Shown here: piece by piece, positions 20,211-29,305 of the stretch
Numbering within the stretch: position 1 is the stretch's first letter
Layout: each line of letters starts with the position of its first letter
Origin: Halomonas sp.
GTDB lineage: Bacteria > Pseudomonadota > Gammaproteobacteria > Pseudomonadales > Halomonadaceae
DNA length: 64,000 nucleotides
Assembly (NCBI RefSeq): GCF_017515565.1
Contig: NZ_JAFWFN010000023.1
Location: 1 to 64,000, forward strand
Direction of reading: 5' to 3'
The notes under the pieces: model-generated
Told to the model about the DNA's origin: nothing
Seen by the model: only the letters and a program-made list of their open reading frames with translations
The model's database searches: none
Position numbers and translations under genes: made by a program

Positions 20211-20627
20211 TTACGGATTAAATAAACCACCGACGCTGATATTGGTTACATCTCCGGTTAACTTATCCACAACTCTAACGGTGAGCTCCCCTCCCACGTC
20301 GTTAACCACAACACTAAAGTCATCACTATCAAAGCCCCCATCGCTTATATCGCCCCGACCGACATCAGAAATTAACTGGGAAATTAGCCGACTTTCTAAG
20401 TTTTGAATTAACCGCTGTGTAGGATTTAGTGGCTGAGCGCGTCTTGCGTTAGGGTCTGTGTTGGTATCCTGAGACTGCGCTTTACCTAGAAGGTAGCTCC
20501 CCATAAATGGATCGCCCCCAAAAGAGGGATTGAGCGGTCGATAAATCAACTCGCCAGCCTGGGCAATGGGAGATAGTGCCAGCACTAGCAGTGCTGTTGC
20601 TGCGCTAATATTTTTTACTGTTTTCAT
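20211..20627 (-). CDS. csgF: Curli assembly protein CsgF
   Basis: This 138-residue secreted protein caps the CsgG channel and couples CsgB-dependent nucleation to export. The signal peptide ends at about residue 24 (IAQAG). The mature N-terminus ELIYRPLNPSFGGDPFMGSYLL contains the PxNPxFGG motif that inserts in the CsgG pore. Length matches E. coli CsgF (138). Its start overlaps the csgE stop by one base (TAATG), so translation is coupled. Confidence 0.94.
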   Translation of the reverse strand: MKTVKNISAATALLVLALSPIAQAGELIYRPLNPSFGGDPFMGSYLLGKAQSQDTNTDPNARRAQPLNPTQRLIQNLESRLISQLISDVGRGDISDGGFDSDDFSVVVNDVGGELTVRVVDKLTGDVTNISVGGLFNP

Positions 20628-21142
20628 TAGAATATCTCCTCTCTTCCCAAGTCTTTGTCAGAGGTAAGTGCAGAAGTCAGCTGATGCTGGAGAAGCGCTT
20701 CCTCAACGATTTGTACAGCCTCTCCAGCGACTAGATCTGCTTCGCTAATCCTGGGAGAGAGCTGCGTTCTGAAGTACATCCGGTTGCCTTCCATAATCCA
20801 TACTTGGCTACCCCAACGTGCATCAGGGCGCTCTTGAATGGTGAGCGTGGCATTGCCTATTAATAAGTTGTCCATCGCCCGTTGGCTAAAGGCGCGATAG
20901 AACGTTTTACCCGCCATGGTGATGGTTCGATCAACCATTATTCCGGTTAGCTCGCTGCTGCCAGTAGTACGGCTCTGAATTTCCGGGCCATCAGAGCTTG
21001 ATAGCTGATTAATTGAATCTATGGCGTCTTGTTCATTTTCCGCCAGCGAGTCGGTGGGTGGGGCCGGTTGATTAGCGAGTACCCATGATGTTGGCGACAA
21101 CGCTAAAAAACATGCGATTAAAACGACATAGAATAATGGCAT
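20627..21142 (-). CDS. csgE: Curli assembly specificity factor CsgE
   Basis: This 171-residue periplasmic adaptor gates CsgG and directs curlin subunits to it. A signal peptide (about residues 1-23) is followed by an acidic linker of about 40 residues. The conserved domain starts at about residue 65 (TGIMVDRTITMAGKTFYRAF) and includes RPDARWGSQVWI. E. coli CsgE is 129 residues; the extra length is mainly the linker. It lies between csgD and csgF on the same strand. Confidence 0.92.
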   Translation of the reverse strand: MPLFYVVLIACFLALSPTSWVLANQPAPPTDSLAENEQDAIDSINQLSSSDGPEIQSRTTGSSELTGIMVDRTITMAGKTFYRAFSQRAMDNLLIGNATLTIQERPDARWGSQVWIMEGNRMYFRTQLSPRISEADLVAGEAVQIVEEALLQHQLTSALTSDKDLGREEIF

Positions 21143-21187
21143 GACAAGTAACCCTTTTTTAGCAATTTTCTGCTACTTGATTAACTG

Positions 21188-21880
21188 CTAACGCTGTCGC
21201 TTTAAGCTTCGGGCAGTATCGATATTGGGTAGAATTGGACCTAAATTTTGATGTATCCAGTTAAGTGCTTGAATTCGGTTATGTACGTTTATTTTTCGGA
21301 ATATGTTGTACAGGTGGGATTTAACGGTGTGTTCGCTTACAAACAGCTTGTCAGCTATTTGTTGATTGGAAGAACCCGCGCTTAATAGAGAGATAATCTC
21401 CATTTCCCGGTTAGTAAGGCCACAAGCCGGGCGGAAAGCGTTACTTTGGTACTTACGATAAAAAAGGATCAGCTTTGCCATAAGATCCCGCGACATCCAA
21501 AGGTCTCCCTCCAACAACGCATGGATACCCTTGCAAATAACCTCGAGGCTCTCGTTGCGGTAAAACACGCCTTTCAACTGAGCGCAGGAGAGCGCTTCTA
21601 ATGCGTGATCCATGTCGTGGATGTTAAACGCTGCAAGGGGGACTTTCGTAAGTGTGTCTGCCAACTTATCTTGCCAATCCGGTAACGCATCCACACTGAT
21701 GTGGTCACTGTCGATCAGAATCAGCATTCTCTCTGCGGTTGTCGCGGGGAGTGCTATGCCCGGAGAGTAAATGCTGACTGTGCAGCCTGTATGCTCATGT
21801 AAATAATCAGCAAAAAGCTGAGATTGGGGGCTTTTTTCGGTGATGATATACACCAACTCATCGGTGTTTTCTTGCGGCAT
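21188..21880 (-). CDS. csgD: LuxR-family curli regulator CsgD
   Basis: This 230-residue transcription regulator is expected to switch on csgBA and other matrix genes. It has an N-terminal receiver-like domain and a C-terminal LuxR helix-turn-helix (about residues 160-215) with LTNREMEIISLLSAGSSNQQ and VSEHTVKSHLYNIFRKI. The ATG at 21880 was chosen because GAGGA lies seven bases upstream; the open frame extends to 21925 without a better site. The gene is first of the csgDEFG unit, with 45 bases to csgE. An AT-rich region upstream would host its regulation. Confidence 0.9.
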   Translation of the reverse strand: MPQENTDELVYIITEKSPQSQLFADYLHEHTGCTVSIYSPGIALPATTAERMLILIDSDHISVDALPDWQDKLADTLTKVPLAAFNIHDMDHALEALSCAQLKGVFYRNESLEVICKGIHALLEGDLWMSRDLMAKLILFYRKYQSNAFRPACGLTNREMEIISLLSAGSSNQQIADKLFVSEHTVKSHLYNIFRKINVHNRIQALNWIHQNLGPILPNIDTARSLKRQR

Positions 21881-21982
21881 TGTGAAGTCCTCATAGATAG
21901 AAAGAGTGAGCAGGGGATCACCCAAGTGTTGCCTATAAGATACATTTCGTAAAGTTTTGTTATTAGATATATGGTAAAAATT

Positions 21983-22019
21983 TACGCTATATGTATATTA
22001 TTTTTATTTATATGGCGTA
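21983..22019. promoter_or_regulatory. Imperfect inverted repeat upstream of csgD
   Basis: TACGCTATA (21983-21991) and TATGGCGTA (22011-22019) match as inverted arms in eight of nine bases, with centres 28 bases apart, inside an AT-rich tract 100-140 bases upstream of csgD. It may be an operator; no protein can be named. Confidence 0.3.
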
Positions 22020-22161
22020 TAAATTACTGTTTTTAATTAATTTTTTGAATTTTAAATAATTTTTAGTTTAATAAGCAATGATACATTGAGTAACATTTTG
22101 TTGGCTTCTGATGCGTATTCGATAGGCGTAGACTGAGTGTCTTTTGTTTGGAGGTTTGCCT

Positions 22162-22770
22162 ATGTCAACGCTCACTCCCCTGGTGTTAGCCAGCGGCAAT
22201 GATGGAAAGCTTAAAGAGTTCAATCAGTTACTGATGCCATTGGGGTTTGATGTTCGCCCCCAGGCTGAATTTGGCGTACGCGATGTGGAAGAAACAGGAC
22301 TTACGTTTGTAGAAAATGCGCTATTAAAAGCGCGGGAAGCTAGCCGAGTTAGTGGGTTACCCGCGTTGGCCGATGACTCTGGCTTAGAAGTAGATGCACT
22401 CCACGGGGCGCCGGGGATTTACTCAGCGCGCTACGCTGGTGAGCCCAAAAGCGATCAGAAAAACAATGCAAAGCTTTTAGAGGCTCTTAGTGAGTGCGCG
22501 GAGGGACAACGAACCGGACGCTACTGGTGTGTGCTGGTTTATTTGCGCCATGCTGAAGATCCCGTACCGGTGATTGTGCAACGCAGTTGGGAGGGCGAGA
22601 TTCTGGCTCACCCACGGGGTGAGGGTGGCTTTGGTTACGATCCGCTGTTTTGGTTACCTGACCAAGGCATGAGTGTGGCTGAGCTGCCTAGTGAAACTAA
22701 AAATCGTCTTAGCCATCGAGGCCACGCGCTGCAGAGCCTGGTGGATTTTTTGAAGGTGGCCCATGGCTGA
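22162..22770 (+). CDS. rdgB: XTP/dITP diphosphatase (RdgB/HAM1)
   Basis: This 202-residue pyrophosphatase removes non-canonical purine nucleotides (XTP, dITP, ITP) from the pool. It begins LVLASGNDGKLKEF, the family's substrate-binding start. It also carries ADDSGLEVDAL with the catalytic aspartates, and GGFGYDPLFWLPD plus SHRGHAL near the end. The ATG at 22162 has GGAGG seven bases upstream; an in-frame TTG further up is not needed. It overlaps hemW by eight bases, so they are co-translated. Confidence 0.96.
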   Translation: MSTLTPLVLASGNDGKLKEFNQLLMPLGFDVRPQAEFGVRDVEETGLTFVENALLKAREASRVSGLPALADDSGLEVDALHGAPGIYSARYAGEPKSDQKNNAKLLEALSECAEGQRTGRYWCVLVYLRHAEDPVPVIVQRSWEGEILAHPRGEGGFGYDPLFWLPDQGMSVAELPSETKNRLSHRGHALQSLVDFLKVAHG

Positions 22771-23932
22771 GCCATTACCTCCGCTTTCGCTGTACATTCA
22801 CACCCCTTGGTGCGTGCGCAAGTGCCCCTATTGTGATTTTAATTCCCATGAGCCTGAGGGCGATGAACTGCCGGAAGCGGCTTATCTGGGCGCGCTGCTG
22901 AAAGATCTTGATGGGGATCTTGCACTTGCGGATGGGCGAACGGTTGAGACGATCTTTATCGGGGGCGGTACGCCAAGCCTGCTATCGCCAGCGTTTTACC
23001 GTAAGCTATTCGATGCAATTCACCAGCGCTTACCCTTTGCCCCTGATGTGGAAATTACCCTAGAGGCTAATCCCGGCACGACCGAGCAAGGGCGCTTTGT
23101 TGGCTACCGCGAGGCGGGTATCAACCGTTTATCGCTGGGCGTTCAAAGCTTTCATGCGGAACAGCTTAATGCGTTGGGTCGCATTCATAGCGGTCATGAA
23201 GCAGTTACCGCTGTGGAGCAGGCACGCAAGGCGGGGTTTGATAATCTCAATATTGATCTGATGCATGGCCTTCCTCAGCAAACACCCAGTCAAGCAATGG
23301 ATGATATTGAGCAAGCCATGGCGCTTTCTCCAGAGCATCTTTCTTGGTACCAATTAACTCTTGAACCTAATACGGCTTTCTTTTCCCACCCTCCGGTGCT
23401 ACCCGAAGAGGAGGCCCTTTGGGATATTCAAGAAGCGGGCCACCAGCGCCTTGAGCAAGCAGGCTTACATCGCTATGAAATATCTGCGTACGCAAAGCCT
23501 CACCAGCAAAGCCGCCACAATATTAACTACTGGCAGTTTGGCGACTATCTTGGCATTGGGGCGGGCGCCCACGGTAAGCTAACCGCTATTGATCAAGCGG
23601 GGCAGTGGCATATAGAGCGGCGTTGGAAAACACGTCAACCAGACGCTTATTTGCGGCGTGCAAATGACCCGCGAGGCTTTATTGCGGGCAAGCAGCTCAT
23701 CAACACTGATGAGCTGCCGCTCGAATTTGCTATGAACGCACTGCGTTTAACGGATGGTGTCACCATGTCAAAGTGGACACGCTATACCGGGCAGCCTGAG
23801 GTTGTGTTACTGAAGCGCTTACAAAGTGCCCATGAAAAAGGACTTTTGATGGAAATGCCTGAAAAGCTACGTGCTTCGCCTCAAGGTCTATTATTCTTGA
23901 ATGAGTTGCTGGCATTGATAAGTGATGAATGA
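22763..23932 (+). CDS. hemW: Radical SAM haem chaperone HemW
   Basis: This 389-residue radical SAM protein resembles coproporphyrinogen III oxidase HemN but belongs to the HemW group, which handles haem for respiratory enzymes. The Fe-S cluster motif CxxxCxxC is Cys17, Cys21 and Cys24 in WCVRKCPYCDF. HemW lacks the fourth HemN-type cysteine, and here the next residue is Asp-Phe. The GGGTPSLL and SLGVQSF motifs follow. Linkage to rdgB, as in enterics, supports the call. Confidence 0.94.
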   Translation: MAEPLPPLSLYIHTPWCVRKCPYCDFNSHEPEGDELPEAAYLGALLKDLDGDLALADGRTVETIFIGGGTPSLLSPAFYRKLFDAIHQRLPFAPDVEITLEANPGTTEQGRFVGYREAGINRLSLGVQSFHAEQLNALGRIHSGHEAVTAVEQARKAGFDNLNIDLMHGLPQQTPSQAMDDIEQAMALSPEHLSWYQLTLEPNTAFFSHPPVLPEEEALWDIQEAGHQRLEQAGLHRYEISAYAKPHQQSRHNINYWQFGDYLGIGAGAHGKLTAIDQAGQWHIERRWKTRQPDAYLRRANDPRGFIAGKQLINTDELPLEFAMNALRLTDGVTMSKWTRYTGQPEVVLLKRLQSAHEKGLLMEMPEKLRASPQGLLFLNELLALISDE

Positions 23933-23978
23933 TCAGCGATATAAAAGCAATTACCCTGAAGATAAAATGGAGTGAGCG

Positions 23979-24653
23979 ATGCGTATTTTTCGACTACTGA
24001 CCCCGCTAGCGGCTGTTATCTTAGTGGCCGGTTGTGCCACTACGGACCCTTACGGCGGGCAAACGCAACGCTCTAGTACTGCGATGGGCTCGGGCATTGG
24101 CGCCGCTGTGGGTGCGGCGGCAGGTGCGTTATCTGGTGATGGCAGCACCAGCCGGCGCGATCGTGCATTAATTGGCGCCGCCGTTGGTGCTGCTGCAGGT
24201 GCAGGCATTGGCGTTTATATGGATCGCCAGGAGCAGCAACTGCGTGAAAATCTACAAGGGACACGTATCGAAATTGACCGTCGCGGTGACGATATTGTTC
24301 TCAATATGCCAAGCGGCGTGACGTTTGGCTTTGATTCATCGGACCTCACTAGTGAAGCCCGTGGTGCACTCAACGAAGTGGCCAATGTATTGACACAGTA
24401 TCAAGACACTCGGGTTAACATTGCGGGCCACACTGATAGTGTAGGTGACCCCAACTATAACCAGCGCCTCTCTGAGCGCCGCGCTCAGGCAGTAGGTAGC
24501 TATTTAAGCCAAAATGGCGTTTCTTCCACGCGTCTTAATACCAGGGGTTATGGTGCTAACCAGCCAGTGGCCAGTAACGACACGGACCAAGGCCGCGCTC
24601 AAAACCGTCGAGTTGAGATTACCCTCACGCCCACTGGCGACGGCCAAGGCTAG
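23979..24653 (+). CDS. OmpA-family outer-membrane lipoprotein with glycine zipper
   Basis: This 224-residue lipoprotein starts with a lipobox (LVAGC, Cys19). Two glycine-zipper stretches follow (GSGIGAAVGAAAGALSG, about 37-53, and LIGAAVGAAAGAGIGVY, about 64-80). The C-terminal OmpA-like domain (about 110-220) carries NIAGHTDSVGDPNYNQRLSERR, which binds the peptidoglycan. It resembles E. coli YiaD. GGAG precedes the start. It probably links outer membrane to the cell wall; its exact role is unknown. A strong terminator follows. Confidence 0.9.
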   Translation: MRIFRLLTPLAAVILVAGCATTDPYGGQTQRSSTAMGSGIGAAVGAAAGALSGDGSTSRRDRALIGAAVGAAAGAGIGVYMDRQEQQLRENLQGTRIEIDRRGDDIVLNMPSGVTFGFDSSDLTSEARGALNEVANVLTQYQDTRVNIAGHTDSVGDPNYNQRLSERRAQAVGSYLSQNGVSSTRLNTRGYGANQPVASNDTDQGRAQNRRVEITLTPTGDGQG

Positions 24654-24696
24654 CCAGTCATTATTGAGTTAACTATCTAACTCCGGTATTGCTGCT

Positions 24697-24730
24697 AAAA
24701 GCCCGCTATGCTCACATAGCGGGCTTTTTT
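24697..24730 (+). terminator. Strong terminator after the OmpA-like lipoprotein gene
   Basis: AAAAGCCCGCTATG (24697-24710) and CATAGCGGGCTTTT pair perfectly over a four-base loop, ending in six T residues. The arms would also terminate on the minus strand. Confidence 0.93.
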
Positions 24731-24753
24731 CGATTAACTGTTAGCGAGCTGCC

Positions 24754-25599
24754 ATGCTGTCTTATCAACACGCCTACCACGCCGGCAATTTTGCCGATGT
24801 ACACAAGCACCTTACGCTTTACGCGGTCATTGATTATTTATTACGTAAAAAAACAGCCATTACATATATTGATACCCACGCCGGAAGAGGCCTCTATCCC
24901 CTTGCTACAAAAGAGACCCAGCGGCTACAAGAGTATCGCGCAGGTATTTGGCCGCTATGGCAGGCTCGCCGGGAGCTGAAGAATCCGCTGTTGGAAGCGT
25001 GGATAGAAGCGCTGGTTAGTGCTCAGCCTAAAGGGGATGAGCTAACCCATTATCCGGGATCACCTTGGTGGCTCTCCCAACCGCTGCGTGAACAAGACCG
25101 CCTTAGACTTTATGAGCTGCACCCCGGGGAGCATGAGCACTTAAACGGTCAAGCGCTTCCTAAGCAGGCTCAGCGAATTTATGGCGACGGCTTGGCTGGG
25201 TTGAGAAAGTTGGTGCCTGTGGCAACGCCACGTTTATGCGCGCTCATTGATCCTAGCTATGAGCGTAAAACGGAGTATCAAGACGTGGTCGATGCGGTGG
25301 TGCACACCATGGAAAAAGCGCGCCATGCAGTACTAATGATTTGGTACCCGCTGCTGCCAGCAGGCCATCACCACACGCTATTAACAGGCTTGGAGGAGAG
25401 CGGTATCCGTAAAATTTGGCGCAGCGAGCTGCAACTGCGCCAACCTAACGCACAAAGCCACGGTATGTATGGCAGTGGCATGCTCGTTATTAACCCACCC
25501 TGGGGGCTCAATGAGCACCTAGCTGCGGCAATGGCGCAAATTTCACCGCTGCTAGGTGCTGAAAGCCGCTATCACAGTGAATGGTTAGTAGGTGAGTAG
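24754..25599 (+). CDS. rlmJ: 23S rRNA (adenine2030-N6)-methyltransferase
   Basis: This 281-residue SAM-dependent enzyme methylates A2030 of 23S rRNA. The N-terminal MLSYQHAYHAGNFADVHKH is a clear family signature, followed by the SAM motif YIDTHAGRG. The catalytic motif reads DPSYERKTEY rather than the DPPYE form of E. coli. It is convergent with mnmE, with only seven bases between the stops. Stand-alone gene behind a terminator. Confidence 0.94.
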   Translation: MLSYQHAYHAGNFADVHKHLTLYAVIDYLLRKKTAITYIDTHAGRGLYPLATKETQRLQEYRAGIWPLWQARRELKNPLLEAWIEALVSAQPKGDELTHYPGSPWWLSQPLREQDRLRLYELHPGEHEHLNGQALPKQAQRIYGDGLAGLRKLVPVATPRLCALIDPSYERKTEYQDVVDAVVHTMEKARHAVLMIWYPLLPAGHHHTLLTGLEESGIRKIWRSELQLRQPNAQSHGMYGSGMLVINPPWGLNEHLAAAMAQISPLLGAESRYHSEWLVGE

Positions 25600-25606
25600 A
25601 AAACGG

Positions 25607-26977
25607 TTACTTACCAATACAGAAGCTGCCGAAAATCTCGCCAAGCAGATCATCGGCGCTAAACTCACCGGTGATCTCTCCCAAAGCCTGCTGGGCATCA
25701 CGGAGGTCTTCAGCAAGTAGCTCTCCTGCCCCGTAGCCATCTAGTTGAGCTCGCCCAGTTTCAAGTGCGGTCATAGCGCGGTCTAAGGCATTTAGATGGC
25801 GGCGGCGCGCCGAGAAACGGCCTTCAGTCGTCGTTGAAAAGCCCATAATCTCTTTGAGATGGGCTTTTAAACTATCCACACCCGCACCGGTTTTCGCCGA
25901 GAGTCTCAGAGTGGGAGTGGTTGTGGATAAATCAATACCCGCCGGTTCAGCGTTGGTATCGATCTTATTACGCACCAGCGTTAAGCGTGTTTGATCTGGA
26001 AGACGTGCCACAAATTCTGGCCAAATAGTCATCGGGTCCGTTGTTTCAGTGGTCGCGGCATCGACCAGCAATAACACCCGGTCAGCTTTTTCGATCTCTT
26101 CCCACGCCCTGGCCACGCCAATTTTTTCAACCGCATCCGGAGTGTCGCGCAGCCCAGCGGTGTCAATGATATGCAGCGGCATGCCGTCAATATGGATGTG
26201 CTCGCGCAGCACGTCTCGAGTGGTACCGGCTATATCCGTCACAATAGCGGTATCCTGCTCCGTCAGCGCGTTTAGCAAGCTGGACTTACCCGCATTGGGG
26301 CGCCCGGCGATAACCACGCTCATACCCTCACGTAGCAAGGCACCTTGGCCTGCCGCTTTACGTACATCGGCTAATGCTTGCTGCACCCCTGCTAGGTGTT
26401 GGGCTACATGGCCATCGGCGAGGAAGTCGATTTCCTCTTCAGGGAAATCGATGGCGGCTTCTACATAAACTCGCAGCTCAATTAGCCGCTGTACCAGGGC
26501 TGAGACACGCTGGGAAAATTCGCCTTGTAGCGACCTCACGGCGTTTTCGGCTGCCGAACGTGAGGAGGCATCAATCAAATCGGCAATCGCTTCGGCCTGG
26601 GCGAGATCAAGCTTGTCGTTGAGAAACGCACGCTCGGAGAACTCGCCGGGACGCGCCAGACGGGCGCCTAACTGAAGGCAGCGTTCCAGCAGCATATCCA
26701 TGATGATCGGGCCGCCATGCCCTTGAAGCTCCAACACATCTTCGCCGGTAAAGGAGTGCGGGCCGTTGAATAGCAGGGCTATCCCTTCATCAATGGTGCC
26801 TTCAGCACCGTTAAATGACCCGTAGTGGGCGAAGCGTGGGGCTGGGCAGTGGCCAAGTATGGCGGAGGCGATATCACGGCAGGCAGGGCCTGACACGCGG
26901 ATAATGCCTACACCGCCACGGCCAGGGGGGGTTGCCAGGGCGGTAATAGTATCTTGGGTATAAAGTCGATCAGCCAT
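25607..26977 (-). CDS. mnmE: tRNA modification GTPase MnmE
   Basis: This 456-residue potassium-activated GTPase (TrmE) partners MnmG in making cmnm5U34. It has an N-terminal formyl-THF-binding domain ([21 protein letters not shown]), then a helical domain with an inserted G domain ([26 protein letters not shown]). The C-terminus is FCIGK with the catalytic cysteine. Here it is separated from mnmG by the transporter-haem-curli block. It follows yidC through a long hairpin, so it may have its own promoter. Confidence 0.97.
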   Translation of the reverse strand: MADRLYTQDTITALATPPGRGGVGIIRVSGPACRDIASAILGHCPAPRFAHYGSFNGAEGTIDEGIALLFNGPHSFTGEDVLELQGHGGPIIMDMLLERCLQLGARLARPGEFSERAFLNDKLDLAQAEAIADLIDASSRSAAENAVRSLQGEFSQRVSALVQRLIELRVYVEAAIDFPEEEIDFLADGHVAQHLAGVQQALADVRKAAGQGALLREGMSVVIAGRPNAGKSSLLNALTEQDTAIVTDIAGTTRDVLREHIHIDGMPLHIIDTAGLRDTPDAVEKIGVARAWEEIEKADRVLLLVDAATTETTDPMTIWPEFVARLPDQTRLTLVRNKIDTNAEPAGIDLSTTTPTLRLSAKTGAGVDSLKAHLKEIMGFSTTTEGRFSARRRHLNALDRAMTALETGRAQLDGYGAGELLAEDLRDAQQALGEITGEFSADDLLGEIFGSFCIGK

Positions 26978-27041
26978 GGCGGTTCCCGTTACTGAATGGA
27001 AAATAGTGAGGCGTTGTTATGCCTAAGTTACGCCTAAAACG

Positions 27042-27069
27042 CCAGACCCCCGCAAGAGCGGGGGTCTGG
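27042..27069 (-). terminator. Terminator between yidC and mnmE
   Basis: CCAGACCCCCGC (27042-27053) and GCGGGGGTCTGG (27058-27069) form a perfect 12-base GC-rich stem with a four-base loop; on the minus strand CGTTTT follows. It probably ends the rpmH-rnpA-yidC transcript. Confidence 0.8.
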
Positions 27070-27086
27070 TTGTTTCGTAAGATGCG

Positions 27087-28775
27087 TTATTTGGTTCGCA
27101 TCCCTTTACCCACGCTGGGGTCATTCTCGATATTACGCGTAATAACATACTGCTGCGCGACCGAGATAATGTTGTTGACCACCCAGTAGATGACCAGACC
27201 TGCCGGGAACCACAGGAAGAAGAAGGTGAAGATAATCGGCAGCATCTTCATAATCTTTGCTTGCATGGGGTCTGGCGGTGTCGGGTTCAGCAACTGCTGA
27301 ACATACATCGAAATGCCCATCAGGATCGGCAGAATGAAATACGGATCTTTCACCGATAGATCCTGGATCCAGAACATAAAGGGTGCGTGGCGAAGCTCAA
27401 CGGATTCAAGCAACATCCAGTAAAGCGCGATAAACACCGGCATTTGCACCAGTATCGGTAAGCAGCCACCCAGAGGATTGATTTTCTCCTTCTGGTAGAA
27501 CTTCATCATCTCTTGAGACATTTTCTGACGATCATCGCCATACATCTCTTTGAGACGCTGCATCTCTGGGCCGAGTTTCCGCATACGTGCCATGGACTTG
27601 TATGCCTTGGCAGAAAGCGGGAACAGTGCCAATTTCACCAATACGGTCAGCAGTACAATCGACCAACCCCAGTTGCCGACCACATCATGGATTTTATCCA
27701 GTAGCCAGAACAGCGGGTTGGCGATAAACCATAGCCAGCCGTAATCCACGGTTAAACGCAGGTTGGGTGCCACTTGTTCAAGATAATCTTGAACCTTCGG
27801 GCCCATATAGAGCGTTGCGCTTAACGTAGCTTCACCGTCAGCGGCAATGCTGGTGGTTGGGCCTGCAAAAGCAGCTACATTACGGTCGCGAGAATCGGTC
27901 GTGGCGTAATACAGATTCTGTTGATTTTGTGCAGGCGCCCAGGCAGATACAAAATAGTGCTGGATAATTGCCACCCAGCCACCTTGCGCCTCACGGTTTT
28001 CGAACCGACCACGTTGAATATCGTCAAAGTCGATCTTGTCGTAGCGCGTATCTGGCGTGGAATAGGCAGCCCCTAAATAGGAGCTCATACCCATTGCAAC
28101 ACCGCTAGACGGGTCGGGGCTGTTATCTCGCGCTAGTTGACCAATAAAGCGTGCGCTAACAGGCGCTTCGGTATTGTTGGCCAAGTAATAGCTCACTTCG
28201 ACAGCGTAGCTTCCGCGCTCAAACGAGAGCCGCTTGATGACATCTACACCGTTAACCTCGGCGGTTAGATCCACGCTTAGCTGCTCATCGTTGTTACCCA
28301 TGCGATACTCGGAGCGCTCAGGGGTAAACACGATGCGGCTAGCCTGACCATCTAACTGTAGGCCCGAACGTGCTACATAGCTGCGATTTGCGTTGTCTGA
28401 AAGCAGTACATAGTTACGCTCTGAGTCCAGGGTTAACTTATGCTGAGGTAGCGCTGCATAGACGATATCACCGCCGTGCGGGTCAATACGCACATCGAGA
28501 ACGTCAGTGGTAACGGCAATAAAGTCGCGGCTTGCCGTTTCACTTTCTGTCGCATCCTGCATGCCATCGCCGATAGCGCTTTGGGGTGCCGACGTGCTTG
28601 GTACCGCTAGGTCATCGCCATTGGAAGGATCGCTTGCCGGGGCGCCGTTGCTACTTTGTGTAATCTCAGGCGTCGAATCGTAGGAGATCTGCCCGTAATC
28701 CTGATTCCATTGGACCACCAGTAGGTAGGCCAGTACAGCCAGTGGAATCAGTAATAAAAGTCGTTTTACGTCCAT
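27087..28775 (-). CDS. yidC: Membrane protein insertase YidC
   Basis: This 562-residue inner-membrane insertase folds and inserts membrane proteins such as the ATP synthase a and c subunits. It has an N-terminal anchor (MDVKRLLLLIPLAVLAYLLV), a large acidic periplasmic beta domain (about 60-340), and the conserved five-helix core with NWGWSIVLLTVLVKLALFPL and KINPLGGCLPILVQMPVFIA. The C-terminal tail is basic. Its place downstream of rnpA is standard, but the usual small gene yidD between them is absent. Confidence 0.97.
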   Translation of the reverse strand: MDVKRLLLLIPLAVLAYLLVVQWNQDYGQISYDSTPEITQSSNGAPASDPSNGDDLAVPSTSAPQSAIGDGMQDATESETASRDFIAVTTDVLDVRIDPHGGDIVYAALPQHKLTLDSERNYVLLSDNANRSYVARSGLQLDGQASRIVFTPERSEYRMGNNDEQLSVDLTAEVNGVDVIKRLSFERGSYAVEVSYYLANNTEAPVSARFIGQLARDNSPDPSSGVAMGMSSYLGAAYSTPDTRYDKIDFDDIQRGRFENREAQGGWVAIIQHYFVSAWAPAQNQQNLYYATTDSRDRNVAAFAGPTTSIAADGEATLSATLYMGPKVQDYLEQVAPNLRLTVDYGWLWFIANPLFWLLDKIHDVVGNWGWSIVLLTVLVKLALFPLSAKAYKSMARMRKLGPEMQRLKEMYGDDRQKMSQEMMKFYQKEKINPLGGCLPILVQMPVFIALYWMLLESVELRHAPFMFWIQDLSVKDPYFILPILMGISMYVQQLLNPTPPDPMQAKIMKMLPIIFTFFFLWFPAGLVIYWVVNNIISVAQQYVITRNIENDPSVGKGMRTK

Positions 28776-28847
28776 GAGGGTTCTGCCCGATGGGTGGTGA
28801 ACATGCTAATGGCGCAGTGTCATTTACTCGACCCATGACACACGAAA

Positions 28848-28865
28848 GCCTGCCAGGCGGCAGGC
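28848..28865 (-). repeat. Small hairpin between rnpA and yidC
   Basis: GCCTGCC (28848-28854) and GGCAGGC (28859-28865) form a seven-base stem with a four-base loop in the 115-base gap where yidD is usually found. No T-run follows. It may be an mRNA-processing or attenuating structure. Confidence 0.45.
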
Positions 28866-28890
28866 CGAGGTCGAGCGGCGAGGTGTGTCG

Positions 28891-29298
28891 TCAAGCGTCA
28901 CGTGTTACGCCATCAAGCGGGGGAGTTGTAGACACCGCCTGTGCGTCACGCTGAAGTCGCTTCCACATGCCGTGTAGCTGGCGGTGGAGCGTTTCATTAT
29001 CAATATCCTGAACACCGCGCTTAGCCAGAATTACTATATCCACAGAGGGTAAGTGACCCTGGCGAAGCCGAGCGGATTCTCTAACAAGACGCTTAAAGCG
29101 GTTGCGATCAACAGCGCGCTTCACATTTTTTTTGCTGACCACCAGTCCAATGCGGGGATGCCCCCGAGTAGTTAAGCGTGCTAGCGCCATCATACCTTTG
29201 CCATGAACTTTTAGGTCTGCCTGTTCAAACACGTGACTAAAATCCCCAGCGTTTAGCAAACGCAAGCACCGGGGAAAGCCTTGATGCAGCACACGCAA
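28891..29298 (-). CDS. rnpA: Ribonuclease P protein component
   Basis: This 135-residue basic protein binds the RNase P RNA and helps cleave tRNA 5' leaders. The RNR signature is in NVKRAVDRNRFKRLVRES, and IGLVVSKKNVKRAV precedes it. The first possible start after the in-frame stop is TTG at 29298, only seven bases after the rpmH stop; a GTG two codons later is the alternative. Its ribosome site would lie inside rpmH, which implies coupled translation. Confidence 0.94.
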   Translation of the reverse strand: MRVLHQGFPRCLRLLNAGDFSHVFEQADLKVHGKGMMALARLTTRGHPRIGLVVSKKNVKRAVDRNRFKRLVRESARLRQGHLPSVDIVILAKRGVQDIDNETLHRQLHGMWKRLQRDAQAVSTTPPLDGVTRDA

Positions 29299-29305
29299 TC
29301 CGAAA

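Noticed and set aside
24689-24979. 96-codon plus-strand frame overlapping the start of rlmJ
   Set aside because: It spans a strong terminator and lies out of frame with the clear rlmJ protein.
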